Source: Alteromonas macleodii
GTDB taxonomy: Bacteria; Pseudomonadota; Gammaproteobacteria; Enterobacterales; Alteromonadaceae
DNA length: 64,000 nt
Assembly (NCBI RefSeq): GCF_903772925.1
Contig: NZ_LR812090.1
Coordinates: 3,246,599-3,310,598 of the forward strand
Direction: 5' to 3'
Part shown: one piece after another, positions 1 through 10,313 of the stretch
Layout: every line of letters begins with the position of its first letter
Position numbering within the stretch: the stretch's first letter is position 1
Notes under the pieces: generated by a model
Database searches by the model: none
Seen by the model: only the letters and a program-made list of their open reading frames with translations
What the model was told of the DNA's origin: nothing
Program-made: the position numbers and the translations under genes

Positions 1-1857
1 ACGGTCAGCAATCGCTCGGCCGCCTTTTGAGTAGCGAGCGAAGAAAGTTTGGCTGTCGTTTAGAAGGTAAGAGCCACCAATAGAGTAAGACGTGTTGTTC
101 GCACTGTAATCTACGATTTGAGAAGCCGCACCTGCGCGGTTTAGGTTAATCACACCACCGCTGATGAAACCACTGTTAGTAGCAGACGCATCTTCAATTT
201 GCTCAATAACACCGTTACCGTTCAGATCAAAATCTGCGTTACCACCACAACAAGAGCTAATAAGTTCACCTGAAGCTTCAGTGGTATCGTGACGTACCGA
301 AGCATCGATAAGAATGTTGTCCGATAGTTCGAAACCAAGGTTCATATAAGGGGCTTTTGTTACGTAGTTAAGATCCCATTCCCAAGAAAGGAAGCTTGCC
401 GATAGTAAACCATCAGAGACTAGTTCAACACCATCCGCATCAGTAATTGTAAGCAACTGAGAGTTGTCACCATCAAGTGTTTGAATAAACGTCTGCCAGC
501 TTGACCAACTTGTAGCAATATCTTGATTCGAGTAGTAGTAACCCACCGTTAGGTCGATACCGTTATCAAATTCTTTACGCAAGCTAAAATCGTTGATCAT
601 GTTGCCAAGGTCGTTGATACGCGTATCAAACTGAAGGTTTGTGAATGCTTGCCCCGTATACACTTCACCTGCGCCAGGGCCGTTGGCTAATACTACGCTT
701 GTGCTGTCACAATTTAGCGCATTGCCATCACCGTCGGTTGCGCCATCGCAAAGTGCAGATGCAAAATTAGACACATCACCAGGGCCAGTTGGAAAACCAT
801 CAGTGAATGGCGCGATAAAGCCACCAGAGATATCAGAAATGCGGAATTTGTTTAATAGGAACAAATTCTCAGCCACTTCAAGGTCAACTTCTATGCCAAA
901 TGAATTTACTTTTGACTCGATACCGTCGCGAACATCACGGTTTTCCGGATTACCGAAGCTGTCGAAAGTAGAAATATTCGTGTTGTAAGCTGAATTCAGT
1001 GCTTGTGAGCTTGCATCGTAGCCTGGAACTGGGCCATATTCCCCGTCACCTTTCACTAACACTGGAGACGGTAAATATGTCGATACTTTGTCATCTAAGT
1101 TTTTGTAGAAGAAACGGATGTGGCCGTTATCCAGCATCTTAGTGATATTAAACTTAACTTGGCCACCTTGGTCACCGTTGTAGCCAGTTTCACGAGGGCC
1201 TTCACCGCCACGAGCAAAGCCTGCAATGTGATAATAAAGGTCGTCGCTGATTTCGCCACCGTAGCGAAAATCTAGACGGAACTCTTCGTAGTCAACACCA
1301 AATGAAGTACCGATAGCGCCGCCACCTACTTCACCAGTGTTACTGATTAAGTTGATTACACCGCCTGGAGAGTTACTCGCAAACGTTGATGCTGAACCAC
1401 CACGTACTGCTTCAACATTCGCCACTGACCAGTCGTAACGTAGAAAGTTATCGGCGTTACCAAAGTTAATGTCACCATATTCTAATACTGGTAAACCGTC
1501 TTCATGAAGCTGAAGAAATTTAGAACCGCCTGTCGCTAGCGGAATACCACGAATAGTGATGTTTGCGTTACCGCCACCACCAGAAGACTCAGCGCGAATA
1601 CCAGGAAGTGCGCGGAAAACTTCGGCTGTTGAACGTGGAGCGAGTTTTAAAATATCTTCCTCGTCAAATGCGCTTACAGAAACACTCGCTTCCTGCATCG
1701 TTGCACCACCAGGAGCAGCGGTTACTACGATCTGTTCAAACTTTTCTTTAGCCTTTACTTCTGTATTAGATGTTGCTGTTTCTTGCGCAACCGTAGCTCC
1801 GGTAAACGCTGTGCAAATGGCAAGAGTCAATGCGTTGAGTGTGTGATGTTTTTTCAT
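1..1857 (-). CDS. TonB-dependent receptor, C-terminus cut off by the window edge
   Basis: The reading frame is open from the ATG at 1857 to the window edge, giving 619 visible residues with no stop. The product starts MKKHHTLNALTLAICTAF, a typical Sec signal peptide, followed by a TonB-box-like segment (EQIVVTAAPGG). The plug shows the family hallmarks ITIRGIPL and VRGGSASTFASNSPGGVINL, so it belongs to the outer-membrane TonB-dependent receptors that import bulky nutrients using TonB-ExbBD energy. A purine-rich GGAGAAAAAC lies just before the ATG. No substrate can be read from the sequence. A perfect palindrome of LacI-operator type lies about 85 bp upstream, which would fit a sugar-responsive receptor (inference). 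The C-terminal barrel end is outside the window. Confidence 0.93.
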   Translation of the reverse strand, partial: MKKHHTLNALTLAICTAFTGATVAQETATSNTEVKAKEKFEQIVVTAAPGGATMQEASVSVSAFDEEDILKLAPRSTAEVFRALPGIRAESSGGGGNANITIRGIPLATGGSKFLQLHEDGLPVLEYGDINFGNADNFLRYDWSVANVEAVRGGSASTFASNSPGGVINLISNTGEVGGGAIGTSFGVDYEEFRLDFRYGGEISDDLYYHIAGFARGGEGPRETGYNGDQGGQVKFNITKMLDNGHIRFFYKNLDDKVSTYLPSPVLVKGDGEYGPVPGYDASSQALNSAYNTNISTFDSFGNPENRDVRDGIESKVNSFGIEVDLEVAENLFLLNKFRISDISGGFIAPFTDGFPTGPGDVSNFASALCDGATDGDGNALNCDSTSVVLANGPGAGEVYTGQAFTNLQFDTRINDLGNMINDFSLRKEFDNGIDLTVGYYYSNQDIATSWSSWQTFIQTLDGDNSQLLTITDADGVELVSDGLLSASFLSWEWDLNYVTKAPYMNLGFELSDNILIDASVRHDTTEASGELISSCCGGNADFDLNGNGVIEQIEDASATNSGFISGGVINLNRAGAASQIVDYSANNTSYSIGGSYLLNDSQTFFARYSKGGRAIADR

Positions 1858-1940
1858 GTTTTTCTCCGGCAATGTGTTGGAGTTGTTAAACCTAAGTAGA
1901 ATCTTCCCTAAAACTAATAGGGTAATAACAACGCAACAAA

Positions 1941-1954
1941 CTTAATCGATTAAG
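1941..1954. promoter_or_regulatory. Palindromic LacI-type operator candidate upstream of the TBDR
   Basis: The 14-bp sequence cttaatcgattaag is a perfect palindrome with a central CG, the usual form of LacI/GalR-family operators. It sits 84 bp upstream of the receptor start codon. A related half (cgattaag) recurs at 2103-2110. Which regulator binds it is unknown; a LacI-type gene lies at 8269-9294. Confidence 0.45.
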
Positions 1955-2298
1955 AATCTATAACAAAAAAACAACATTGTAAACAAGCTGTGAAATATTT
2001 ACCCCAATAACTGCAAATGAAAGGGCCAATCATGTTAAAAACATTACATTGACTCGTGCAGAGAATGTACCTAAACACTAACCTCCCAACAAAATATTTC
2101 ATCGATTAAGATAATTTAATAGGATAACGAAAAACTAAAGGAGTAATTTATTACTCTGTAGTTAGTCTCCAAGTCATCTCGCTGAACTTTGGTCTCATTC
2201 AAACTATCAACGAAAAAACGTACTATATTGTAGCTGTACGTAATTTTCGCGTTAATCAAAACTAGATTAATAAGTCTCTCAGACTACTACGCATTTAC

Positions 2299-2312
2299 GT
2301 AATACCCCCTAA
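2299..2312. repeat. Copy 1 of a 14-bp direct repeat
   Basis: gtaataccccctaa occurs here, 36 bp before the GGDEF-EAL start, and again at 4972-4985 downstream of tdk. The two copies bracket the GGDEF-EAL/tdk pair. They could be a shared regulatory site or a recombination scar. Confidence 0.5.
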
Positions 2313-2347
2313 GCACACAATAGGCACTACCTAAAGGTTTTAGAAGA

Positions 2348-4366
2348 TTGAATAGACATGAAGATATAATCTCTGAGGTCGAAATAGAACGAGATACCAC
2401 CGACATGCTTTTAGGCAACAGTTTTGTCGGCCTTCTAATGACTATATTCGCGTTTTCAGGCCTCGTTTTTTTCTTCGAAAACGATGAGCCGTCAATTTTC
2501 ACTCATAAGCTACAAGTGTGGATTGCTATGATGAGCATTTCCATCGCCCGCCTTTTAGACTCCCTTTATTGGCGAGCCAATTTAGCCGGCAAATTGTTTA
2601 ACCCTCGTCCTGCCCTAATAAGGTTTTCTGTGGGCTTATACATAACTGGAACAATATGGGCCCTTTATTCAATTTTATTCTATTCATCCATGGCTACCGT
2701 AGAGCTTGCAGCAACTATGGTGGTACTCTCAGCTATGGCGGGTGGAGCAGGAACCGTACTTTCACCAAACAAAAAGCTTGTGAGTTTCTATTCTACTGCT
2801 CTTCTTGTTCCGATGTCGCTTTGTGCTGTTACAGACGAAGAAGGCAAATTCTTTATTCTAGGTGTATTAGGCTTAGTTTTTTGGTTCGGTATTTTTACGA
2901 GTGCTTTCCGTTACAACAAGTTTTTTATAAATACGCTACACCTGAAAGCAAGAAATAATAGCCTTGTAGAACAAATGAAAACAGAGCGTAGCGAGACTGA
3001 GAAAATCAATCAGTTACTTATAGCGTCCAATGAAAAGCTAGATGCCTCTAACGCTACGCTTGAAGCTGAAGTCGAACGACGAACCGCTGATCTCTACAAG
3101 CTTTCTAATAGAGACCCACTGACTAACTTACTTAACCGAAACGGCTTTTTAAAGTACCTGAATAACTTACTTGATACTACACGAGCGCTTGATAATTCAT
3201 TAGCACTGTTGTTTATCGACCTAGACGGCTTTAAGCAAGTGAACGATAGCCTAGGCCATAAAATTGGAGACATAGTACTAGCGGAAATAGCTAACCGATT
3301 ACGCAACTATACAGAAGAAAACCATCTCGGTAGGTGGGGAGGTGACGAGTTTGTTGCAGTTATCCCCTACGCGAATGTCGACACGGCGAAAGCCGTCGCT
3401 CACGCCATGAGAAGCGGTGTAACCGTGCCTATTATTGCAAATGATAACCAAGTAACTCTTGATGCAACAATTGGCATAGCCATGTTTCCCGAACACGGTG
3501 AGACTGCTGTTGATCTGATTCAACAAGCTGATTTAACTATGTATGATCAAAAACGCGAACAACGCGGCTCTATTGGTGTCTTCAGCCAAGCACTTCACCA
3601 AGAAATTAAACGAGAGCAACAACTTTGCGAACGTTTACGCTGCGCTATCGACAACTGCGAATTTACTGTTTTCTATCAGCCCATTATAGATGTAGCATCA
3701 AATACGCTTTCTTCAGTAGAGGCCCTGCTTAGATGGAAATGTGATGATGAAAGTATTTCTCCAGCGGTATTTATCCCGCTTGCTGAGCGCAGTGGACTTA
3801 TGCCGGAAATAGGTGCTTGGGTGTTAAACCGCGCACTAATAGATCTATCGCACTGGCAATTTAAACAAAACCTCGCAATATCCATTAATGTGTCGGTCTC
3901 TCAACTGCTTGATGATAGCTTTCTTAAAACGGTAGACAACGCACTGAAGACTACCCAAATCTCTTCGGCGCGGCTTCATTTAGAAATCACAGAAAGTGTT
4001 TTTGCTAGCGATAAAGAAGTGGTAAGCGTAAAAGTTAATGAACTTGTAGCTCAAGGAATTAAAGTTTCTATTGATGATTTTGGCACAGGCTACTCATCAT
4101 TGAACCGCCTACAGTCAATGCCATGCGATTTTATTAAAATTGACCGTTCTTTTGTACAGAATAGCTCTGAAGAGAGTGATACCATAATAAGAGCGACACT
4201 TTTGATGGCAAAAGAGTTTGGCTGTAAGACTATTGCAGAAGGGATTGAGACCGAAGAGCAAAAGCTTCATCTTGCTCAACTAGGTACTGATTACTTGCAA
4301 GGTTTTTACTTTGCTAAACCTATGAACGCCGGCGACCTAATCTCTTGGTATAACGAAAATTATTAA
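2348..4366 (+). CDS. Membrane GGDEF-EAL cyclic-di-GMP signalling protein
   Basis: The 672-residue product has about 200 N-terminal residues with several hydrophobic helices (an unnamed membrane sensor), a coiled-coil linker (about 205-250), a GGDEF domain with intact GGDEF at 331-335, and an EAL domain with intact EAL at 458-460, the ExxxT of LEITES, the paired Asp of [11 protein letters not shown] (576-577), KIDRSF and EGIET. Both diguanylate cyclase and c-di-GMP phosphodiesterase activity are therefore possible. The RxxD product-inhibition site expected just before GGDEF is not seen. The start is TTG at 2348 with AAAGG upstream; an ATG at 2405 would remove only 19 residues. tdk follows 5 bp after the stop. 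Confidence 0.93.
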   Translation: MNRHEDIISEVEIERDTTDMLLGNSFVGLLMTIFAFSGLVFFFENDEPSIFTHKLQVWIAMMSISIARLLDSLYWRANLAGKLFNPRPALIRFSVGLYITGTIWALYSILFYSSMATVELAATMVVLSAMAGGAGTVLSPNKKLVSFYSTALLVPMSLCAVTDEEGKFFILGVLGLVFWFGIFTSAFRYNKFFINTLHLKARNNSLVEQMKTERSETEKINQLLIASNEKLDASNATLEAEVERRTADLYKLSNRDPLTNLLNRNGFLKYLNNLLDTTRALDNSLALLFIDLDGFKQVNDSLGHKIGDIVLAEIANRLRNYTEENHLGRWGGDEFVAVIPYANVDTAKAVAHAMRSGVTVPIIANDNQVTLDATIGIAMFPEHGETAVDLIQQADLTMYDQKREQRGSIGVFSQALHQEIKREQQLCERLRCAIDNCEFTVFYQPIIDVASNTLSSVEALLRWKCDDESISPAVFIPLAERSGLMPEIGAWVLNRALIDLSHWQFKQNLAISINVSVSQLLDDSFLKTVDNALKTTQISSARLHLEITESVFASDKEVVSVKVNELVAQGIKVSIDDFGTGYSSLNRLQSMPCDFIKIDRSFVQNSSEESDTIIRATLLMAKEFGCKTIAEGIETEEQKLHLAQLGTDYLQGFYFAKPMNAGDLISWYNENY

Positions 4367-4371
4367 TCACC

Positions 4372-4950
4372 ATGGCTCAACTTTATTTTTATTACTCTGC
4401 AATGAATGCAGGAAAATCTACTTCTTTACTTCAATCTGCCTATAACTACCGCGAACGCGGGATGCATTCCATTATCTATACAGCTGCGCTAGATGACAGA
4501 TACGGCGTTGGCAAAGTAACATCACGTATTGGTTTACAGGCCGACGCTAAGTTATACGCTAAAGGCGACGACTTATACGCGTCGATAAGTAAAGATTACG
4601 AAGCACGTAAGCCCGACTGCGTATTTATTGACGAAGCGCAATTCTTAACGAAAGCGCAAGTAAAGCAGTTGGTAGACGTAGTTGATGAACTAGGGGTCCC
4701 CGTTCTGGCTTACGGACTACGAACCGACTTTTTAGGCGAAACCTTTGAAGGCAGTCATTACTTACTGGCTTGGGCGGATAAGCTGTCGGAGTTAAAAACG
4801 GTCTGTCATTGCGGCAAAAAAGCAAGTTTTGTTGTGCGTTTGGACGAGAATGGTAATGCCGTAAAAAATGGTGACCAAGTTCAAATAGGTGGTAACGATA
4901 CTTACGAATCGATGTGCCGCAAGCACTTCAAAGAGTTGGTGTGGGATTAG
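4372..4950 (+). CDS. tdk: Thymidine kinase (type II)
   Basis: Phosphorylates thymidine to dTMP in the cytoplasmic pyrimidine salvage pathway. The 192-residue protein has the P-loop SAMNAGKS (9-16), the catalytic DEAQF segment (D87-E88) and the zinc-lobe residues C145, C147, C182 and H185, all at the positions expected for the E. coli-type enzyme. The ATG at 4372 lies only 5 bp behind the GGDEF-EAL stop, so the two genes are probably co-transcribed, although there is no evident functional link. Length and motifs are complete. Confidence 0.97.
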   Translation: MAQLYFYYSAMNAGKSTSLLQSAYNYRERGMHSIIYTAALDDRYGVGKVTSRIGLQADAKLYAKGDDLYASISKDYEARKPDCVFIDEAQFLTKAQVKQLVDVVDELGVPVLAYGLRTDFLGETFEGSHYLLAWADKLSELKTVCHCGKKASFVVRLDENGNAVKNGDQVQIGGNDTYESMCRKHFKELVWD

Positions 4951-5276
4951 GCTTAAACCATCAACAATCTTGTAATACCCCCTAACCTTTCATTTCATTA
5001 CAGTTTTCACTGTTAGTTGACAAACGTTCTTAAAATAGAAAGCGAGTTGCCGAAAGGGACTTGCTTTTCTACCCCCCCAGTACGCATTTTGTGAATCGCA
5101 TTGGTTTATTTAAATCCATCACTTAAGCTTAGGCTTAACAACTTTCGACAAATTTCCTTCCCACTGCCTATAACGCTCAAGCATTTAAGCCCCCAACTTG
5201 CACAGCTGCTAACCTGACACTATTGTTAAACTGCTGTAAATAAAAACCATACTCAAAACACAAGCAAGGACACGGC
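4951..5276. other. Intergenic region upstream of the second TBDR
   Basis: Holds the promoter and leader of the receptor at 5277. It contains the second copy of gtaataccccctaa (4972-4985), a TTGACA hexamer at 5017-5022 without a convincing partner at -10, and a C-run at about 5071-5078. No open reading frame is supported. Confidence 0.5.
4972..4985. repeat. Copy 2 of a 14-bp direct repeat
   Basis: Exact second copy of gtaataccccctaa (first copy 2299-2312). Here it lies about 290 bp ahead of the TBDR start, just after tdk. Confidence 0.5.
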
Positions 5277-8180
5277 ATGAAGCACACAAACACATTTAAG
5301 CCTGCGTTAATTACCCTATCAATCTCGATAGCGCTGCACGGAGCCTCAGCAATAGCGCAAGAAGCAACAGACGAGTCACAAGTTGAAGTTATACAAGTAT
5401 CAGGTATTCGAGGCTCGCTAATTCGAGCCCAAGCGGTAAAGATGGACAACGACTCTATTGTAGAAGCCATTTCAGCAGAGGACATAGGTAAGCTTCCAGA
5501 CTCATCCATCGCCGAATCCTTAGCGCGATTGCCTGGCGTCTCTGGTGAACGGGTTGGAGGAAGAACGTCGGGAATATCTGTTCGAGGCTTTAAAGAAGAC
5601 TTCACAGGCACTTCGCTAAATGGCCGAGAACTTATTGGTATCGGCGACAACCGTGGTGTTGAATATGACTTGTACCCTGCGGAAATAATGACAGGGGCGA
5701 CTATATATAAGACGTCAGATGCGTCGCTACTTGTACAAGGTATAGGCGGTACGGTTGACCTTCAAACAGTACGTCCTTTAGCAGCGCAAGAAACATTAAC
5801 CGTAACTGGCGTTTATGAACTCGGCAGTAACGATTCTGACAACCCCGAGTTTGATAACAGCGGTAATCGATTTGCCCTTTCATTTGTAGAGAAATTTGCA
5901 GACGACACCGTAGGCCTGGCGCTCGCCATCGCTTCAACCGAATCGCCAAGGAATGAAAGGAAATACGGCGTGTGGGGCTATGGTGAAAACGATGACGGAC
6001 AGATACTCCCGTTTGGGTTAGACACTCAAGCCATTAGCCGTGTGCTAGAACGCGACACGATTTCAGCCATTCTGCAATGGCGTCCAACCGATAGACTAGA
6101 TATTGTATTTGATGCCCTTGATATTGATTACTCTGACTCGGGTGTTATCCGCGGCTTTATTGAACCCTTTGCAGCGGCAGACGTTACCGGTAGCGGTGTT
6201 AATAGTTCAGGTACACAAGTTAACGCAAACCCTGTACTTAGGACGGACCCCGCCCAAAAAGATGGCGAGCTTCAAACCTTTGGTTTAAATATAACATACG
6301 ACATAAGCGATGATTGGTCAGTAACGCTGGATGTCGCAGATAGCGAATCAAATAAACGGGACTTACGCGGCGAGTCTTACGCAGGTCTTGCCCGCTCCGG
6401 TGCGCTCAATGGGAGCCAGCTCGGTCAGCGTCAATTTGAAATGAGCGCCGATGGTATTACATTCACTGATAGTAGCGGCCTGGATGCATTTTCTGACCCA
6501 GCCTTATTGCAGCTCGCTGGCCCTCAGGTCTGGGGGGGCGGAATGGCCAATATTGCCGACCAATTTGCTACTGATGTCCTGCAAGCAAACGGCCAACCCT
6601 ACAGCTACTTCAATGCGCAAGACGGCTTTTTGAACTTCGCCGATTTTGAAGAAGAGTTGACCACCGTGCGCTTTGAAGCGGTAGGCTATGTTGAATGGAG
6701 TATTTTCAATACCTTTACTGTAGGTATTAACTACAGCGATAGATACAAAGCAAAAGATAACAAAGGGTTCTTCGCCACAGCTTCATCTTATCCCTTTTCA
6801 GGTGCTATTCCCGAGCAATACCTATATAACGGGCTCGCTGACTTAACGTGGGCGGGAATGGGCAAGGTAGTAGCGTATAACGGCTTTGCGCCATACAATG
6901 ATGGCGAGTACACACTAAATGATGCCGGACTGTTAGAACCCGATCGTTTAGGCGATACATACACGGTAGATGAAGAAGTCACCACCTTTTATGCACAGTT
7001 AGACTTTGAAACCGAGTTACAGGGCTTTAATGTTAAAGGCAATGTGGGGGCTCAATATGTGCAAACTGATCAAAGCTCATCAGGTTTTATTGGTATTGTT
7101 GGACCAAACTTTGCCGTATGTGATGATGATGGTAATGGGGCTGCCGATGCCGACTGTATAATAAACGACGGCGATGACTATTCTCATTTCCTGCCAAGCT
7201 TAAACGTAAGTGTAGAGCTGAATGAAAACCGTTATTTACGCTTTGGCGCATCAAAAACGATAAGCCGTGCTCGAATCGATCAGATGAAGGCATCAGGTTT
7301 TGTGAAATTTGACCAAAATATAGAGCTGATCGCTACAGAGAACTCTGAAGAAGCGGTAAGAGAATTTGGTTCGCCGTGGTCAAAGTTTACCGGAAACCCT
7401 ACCCTTCGCCCGCTTGAAGCTAATAATTTTGACTTATCTTTTGAAAACTATTTCGATGAAGAGGGTTACGTATCAGTTGCGCTTTTTTACAAAGACTTAG
7501 TCAACTGGACTCGTGACGGTAATCAGCTCATCGACTTTACAAACGACGTCACGAATGACGGTGCAAACTACTTTATTCCCGGATTTCATGACAGGGTGAT
7601 AGATGTGGCAGGCAATTATGGCCCACAGGATACGCCTTATGAAGTGGGCGATTTAGTAACGCCGCCAGACCAGGGGTTCTATTCGTTCTTTGAAGATGGC
7701 CTCGAAGGTGAAATGAAAGGTATTGAGCTAACGGCCAATATTCCATTGAAAATAATGGCAGATGCGCTGGATGGCTTTGGTATTGCTGCTTCAGCAACTA
7801 TTCTAGATGCTGAACTTGAAGATGGCACTGCTATCCCAGGTCAGTCAGACAATACATACAGTATAACGGCTTACTACGAAGCTAACGGGTTCGAATTCAG
7901 GGTGGCCGCGACTGACCGTTCAGAGTTTCTTACTTATCAACGTGGGGGTTCTAATAAGATTGAAGCTGCCACGCGGGATGCCGTCACTCAGGTTGATGCA
8001 CAAATCAGTTATGACTTTGCAGACAGTGGCATTGCGTATTTAGAAGGGCTAAGAATATCGCTTCAGGGCGTTAACCTGACCGATGAGAAGGAAGAAACTA
8101 TTGATGATGCTGGCATTTTTACGCTTCGCCGGGAATTTGGCCCTTCGTATATGCTTAATCTTAACTACGCTTTTTACTAA
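5277..8180 (+). CDS. TonB-dependent receptor
   Basis: Outer-membrane active importer of 967 residues. The N-terminus (MKHTNTFKPALITLSISIAL, with a probable cut after ASAIA) is a Sec signal. The segment VEVIQVSGIRGSL is the TonB-box/plug start typical of the large TonB receptor family of Alteromonadales and Caulobacter (TIGR01782-like), often used for oligosaccharides. Plug motifs LPGVSGERVGGRTSGISVRG and a barrel ending in YMLNLNYAFY (terminal aromatic) show a complete protein. An AAGGA ribosome site precedes the ATG. It faces a LacI-type regulator across a shared terminator, which suggests a carbohydrate substrate (inference). Confidence 0.95.
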   Translation: MKHTNTFKPALITLSISIALHGASAIAQEATDESQVEVIQVSGIRGSLIRAQAVKMDNDSIVEAISAEDIGKLPDSSIAESLARLPGVSGERVGGRTSGISVRGFKEDFTGTSLNGRELIGIGDNRGVEYDLYPAEIMTGATIYKTSDASLLVQGIGGTVDLQTVRPLAAQETLTVTGVYELGSNDSDNPEFDNSGNRFALSFVEKFADDTVGLALAIASTESPRNERKYGVWGYGENDDGQILPFGLDTQAISRVLERDTISAILQWRPTDRLDIVFDALDIDYSDSGVIRGFIEPFAAADVTGSGVNSSGTQVNANPVLRTDPAQKDGELQTFGLNITYDISDDWSVTLDVADSESNKRDLRGESYAGLARSGALNGSQLGQRQFEMSADGITFTDSSGLDAFSDPALLQLAGPQVWGGGMANIADQFATDVLQANGQPYSYFNAQDGFLNFADFEEELTTVRFEAVGYVEWSIFNTFTVGINYSDRYKAKDNKGFFATASSYPFSGAIPEQYLYNGLADLTWAGMGKVVAYNGFAPYNDGEYTLNDAGLLEPDRLGDTYTVDEEVTTFYAQLDFETELQGFNVKGNVGAQYVQTDQSSSGFIGIVGPNFAVCDDDGNGAADADCIINDGDDYSHFLPSLNVSVELNENRYLRFGASKTISRARIDQMKASGFVKFDQNIELIATENSEEAVREFGSPWSKFTGNPTLRPLEANNFDLSFENYFDEEGYVSVALFYKDLVNWTRDGNQLIDFTNDVTNDGANYFIPGFHDRVIDVAGNYGPQDTPYEVGDLVTPPDQGFYSFFEDGLEGEMKGIELTANIPLKIMADALDGFGIAASATILDAELEDGTAIPGQSDNTYSITAYYEANGFEFRVAATDRSEFLTYQRGGSNKIEAATRDAVTQVDAQISYDFADSGIAYLEGLRISLQGVNLTDEKEETIDDAGIFTLRREFGPSYMLNLNYAFY

Positions 8181-8212
8181 AAAAAGCATTTACCATATCT
8201 AAGGTTGCTTCC

Positions 8213-8251
8213 GGTTAATAAGGCGCACTAAATTCGGGCGCCTTATTAACC
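8213..8251. terminator. Bidirectional terminator between TBDR and lacI-type gene
   Basis: Perfect 14-bp stem (8213-8226 with 8238-8251) and an 11-nt loop, followed by TTTT. It lies between two convergent genes and can serve both. Confidence 0.85.
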
Positions 8252-8268
8252 TTTTCGGCAAAGCTTCG

Positions 8269-9294
8269 TTATACGGTCTCTCCAACGCGAAGCTCAAAAG
8301 GCAACGTACTTTTGGTAGAAACCATATTAAGTAGCGCTTTGGTTGCTTCAACACCTTTACTTGCACTAGATTGGCATACGGTAGTCAGACTAGGTCGTGC
8401 GCGTTCAGCTTCTTCGATACCATCAAAACCGGTTATCTTAAGCTCTTCTGGAACATTAACTCCCATATCTAAGGCTAAGTTAAGCAACTCCAGCGCTATA
8501 ATATCACTCATACACAGGACTACATTGGGTCTCGGAGAGCTGGTCAGCACTTCTTTAGCTGCCTGCCTTGCAAAGTGTCGATCACTTTCTGGAAGGTGCC
8601 ATATACGCTCATTGCTTACCGCAATACTTTTTTCTTCAGCTGCCTTTAAATAACCATCAAGACGACGGTGGGCAATTGAGCTAGCTACATCAATCAATGG
8701 ACTATCATAGATACGACACGTAGAGGGTGAATCGATAAGGCGTAGCCCAAATATGGCCACATTGTCACCTTCTTTTAATGCATGGGACGCAACGCGATAC
8801 GCTGCTTCTTCGTTATCTATATTAATAGACGGCTTATCTTCAATATCAAAATCAACCGTAACAACCGGCTTAGGAGATACCGCTAGTTCTTTTACCAAAT
8901 TACTGTTGCGTGGCTGACCATAGCAAATAAAGCCGTCAACAAAATCAACAACATCAAGCAGGCTATTTGAGTCACCCGCATATAGTAATAAGTGCTTCCC
9001 ATTCTCCTGAAGGGCAGATGAAACCCCTTTGATGAATGTGCTAGCTACGGGGTCACTCACCATGTAAGAAATACTATCGGCGAGTACTAAAGCCACAATA
9101 TTAGAGGTCCCCTTTCTAAGGATTTGCGCTGCTTTGTTCGGGCCACTGTAACCAATCCTTTTACACTGTGCCAAAATCTCTTCGCGCTTCGCTTTGGATA
9201 ATTGGTCAGGACGATTAAACGCATTTGAAATGGTTGCCGTTGATACGCCTAACTGCTCAGCAACATCTTTAAGGGTAAGTTTCGTTTTATTCAT
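8269..9294 (-). CDS. LacI/GalR-family transcriptional regulator
   Basis: The 341-residue protein begins with a classical LacI helix-turn-helix (LTLKDVAEQLGVSTATISNA, about residues 6-25), then the hinge region, and a periplasmic-binding-protein-like effector domain (VDGFICYGQP, GFDGIEEAERARPSLTTV). Such regulators usually repress sugar uptake or catabolic genes and are released by a sugar ligand. The convergent neighbour is a TBDR of a family often used for glycans; control of that receptor, or of the receptor at 1-1857 through its palindrome, is inference. The start ATG at 9294 places the helix-turn-helix at the usual distance from the N-terminus. Confidence 0.94.
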   Translation of the reverse strand: MNKTKLTLKDVAEQLGVSTATISNAFNRPDQLSKAKREEILAQCKRIGYSGPNKAAQILRKGTSNIVALVLADSISYMVSDPVASTFIKGVSSALQENGKHLLLYAGDSNSLLDVVDFVDGFICYGQPRNSNLVKELAVSPKPVVTVDFDIEDKPSINIDNEEAAYRVASHALKEGDNVAIFGLRLIDSPSTCRIYDSPLIDVASSIAHRRLDGYLKAAEEKSIAVSNERIWHLPESDRHFARQAAKEVLTSSPRPNVVLCMSDIIALELLNLALDMGVNVPEELKITGFDGIEEAERARPSLTTVCQSSASKGVEATKALLNMVSTKSTLPFELRVGETV

Positions 9295-9342
9295 TGTTAT
9301 TAGCTCTTTTAACGAGACTTACTACCCTGAGTTGTAATTAAA

Positions 9343-9376
9343 AAAGGGTAGCAAGCGTGCGCTTCGACTACCCTTT
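9343..9376 (-). terminator. upp terminator
   Basis: Read on the minus strand, a 9-bp stem (9368-9376 with 9343-9351) encloses a second small stem (aagcg/cgctt) and is followed by a run of T. It lies about 100 bp after the upp stop and just before the LacI-type gene, so it should end the upp transcript. Confidence 0.75.
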
Positions 9377-9477
9377 GACTATAACATTAACTTAAACGTT
9401 TAACGCAGTTTTTAACTAGGAACTTGGCGTTTTAGTCTAAAGTTTATTGGCAAGCTTAATATTAAGAAACTGGCGCC

Positions 9478-10107
9478 TTATCTGGTACCGAAAATTTTAT
9501 CCCCAGCATCACCTAGGCCCGGCAGTATGTAGCCTTTTTCATTCAATCTTTCATCAATAGCAGCTGTGAATATATCAACATCAGGGTGGGCATCAACCAC
9601 GGCTTTAATGCCTTCTGGTGCTGCAACAAGGAACAGCCCCATAATTCGACGACAACCTTTCTTTTTAAGTAGGTCAATAGTAGCAATTAGGGTTCCGCCA
9701 GTGGCAAGCATAGGGTCTACAATCAACGCAGTACGCTCGTCGATATTTTTTACCACCTTATCAAAGTAGGCAACGGGCTGAAGGGTTTCTTCGTCGCGAT
9801 ATAGACCAACCACACTAATTTTTGCATTTGGGATTAACTCTAGTACACCTTCAAGCATGCCCAAGCCGGCGCGAAGAATAGGCACTACGGTTATCTTCTT
9901 GCCTTTTATTTGTCTTACTTCTACCTCGTCGCCAGACCAGCTTTTTATAATCGAGCGTTCTGTAGGCAGAGTTCGCGTTGCTTCATAGGTCAGCAAATTT
10001 CCCACTTCAGAGGCAAGCTCGCGAAAATCTTTGCTACTAATTTTGGCATTTCGCATAAGCCCTAGTTTATGCGCAATAAGCGGATGGGTAATTTCGTGAA
10101 CGGCCAT
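9478..10107 (-). CDS. upp: Uracil phosphoribosyltransferase
   Basis: Converts uracil and PRPP to UMP in pyrimidine salvage. I place the start at the ATG at 10107 ([19 protein letters not shown]), because AAGGAG lies just upstream and the resulting 209 residues match the family length. The in-frame extension to 10152 has no support. The PRPP-binding loop [10 protein letters not shown] and the conserved C-terminus ([12 protein letters not shown]) are present. It appears to be monocistronic; no uracil permease gene is adjacent. Confidence 0.97.
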   Translation of the reverse strand: MAVHEITHPLIAHKLGLMRNAKISSKDFRELASEVGNLLTYEATRTLPTERSIIKSWSGDEVEVRQIKGKKITVVPILRAGLGMLEGVLELIPNAKISVVGLYRDEETLQPVAYFDKVVKNIDERTALIVDPMLATGGTLIATIDLLKKKGCRRIMGLFLVAAPEGIKAVVDAHPDVDIFTAAIDERLNEKGYILPGLGDAGDKIFGTR

Positions 10108-10313
10108 GTAAGACTCCTTGTAATCGATTCCACTATATTTTAACCCAGCCATGCCTTAGTTAAAGCGATTAGTCGTAAAAATATGTTTATTCAATGCTTA
10201 CTTAGGACAACCCAGACAGATTTCAAGAAAACCAGCTTGTTATCCGCGCACTACCTTTGCTAATTATTCAACAGACTTTGAAGTAATTTATGGTGTGTAT
10301 GAGCGCTACTGAT

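Larger units (their letters stand above)
1858..2347. other. Intergenic region between divergent TBDR and GGDEF-EAL genes
   Basis: This is AT-rich and holds the promoters of both divergent genes. It contains the palindrome at 1941-1954, its half-site copy at 2103-2110, and at 2299-2312 the sequence gtaataccccctaa, which recurs exactly at 4972-4985. I see no open reading frame of useful length and no recognisable riboswitch. Confidence 0.6.

Noticed and set aside
2281..2347. c-di-GMP riboswitch before the GGDEF-EAL gene
   Set aside because: I looked for the GEMM-type core and its two stems and found neither; only the short repeat with five C is present.
5177..5650. 157-codon minus-strand open frame opposite the second TBDR
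   Set aside because: It lies antisense to a well-supported gene with signal peptide and TonB box, has no ribosome site and gives a proline/serine-rich product typical of a shadow frame.
10108..10152. N-terminal extension of uracil phosphoribosyltransferase
   Set aside because: The ATG at 10107 has a strong ribosome site and gives the normal family length; the extension is not conserved-looking.
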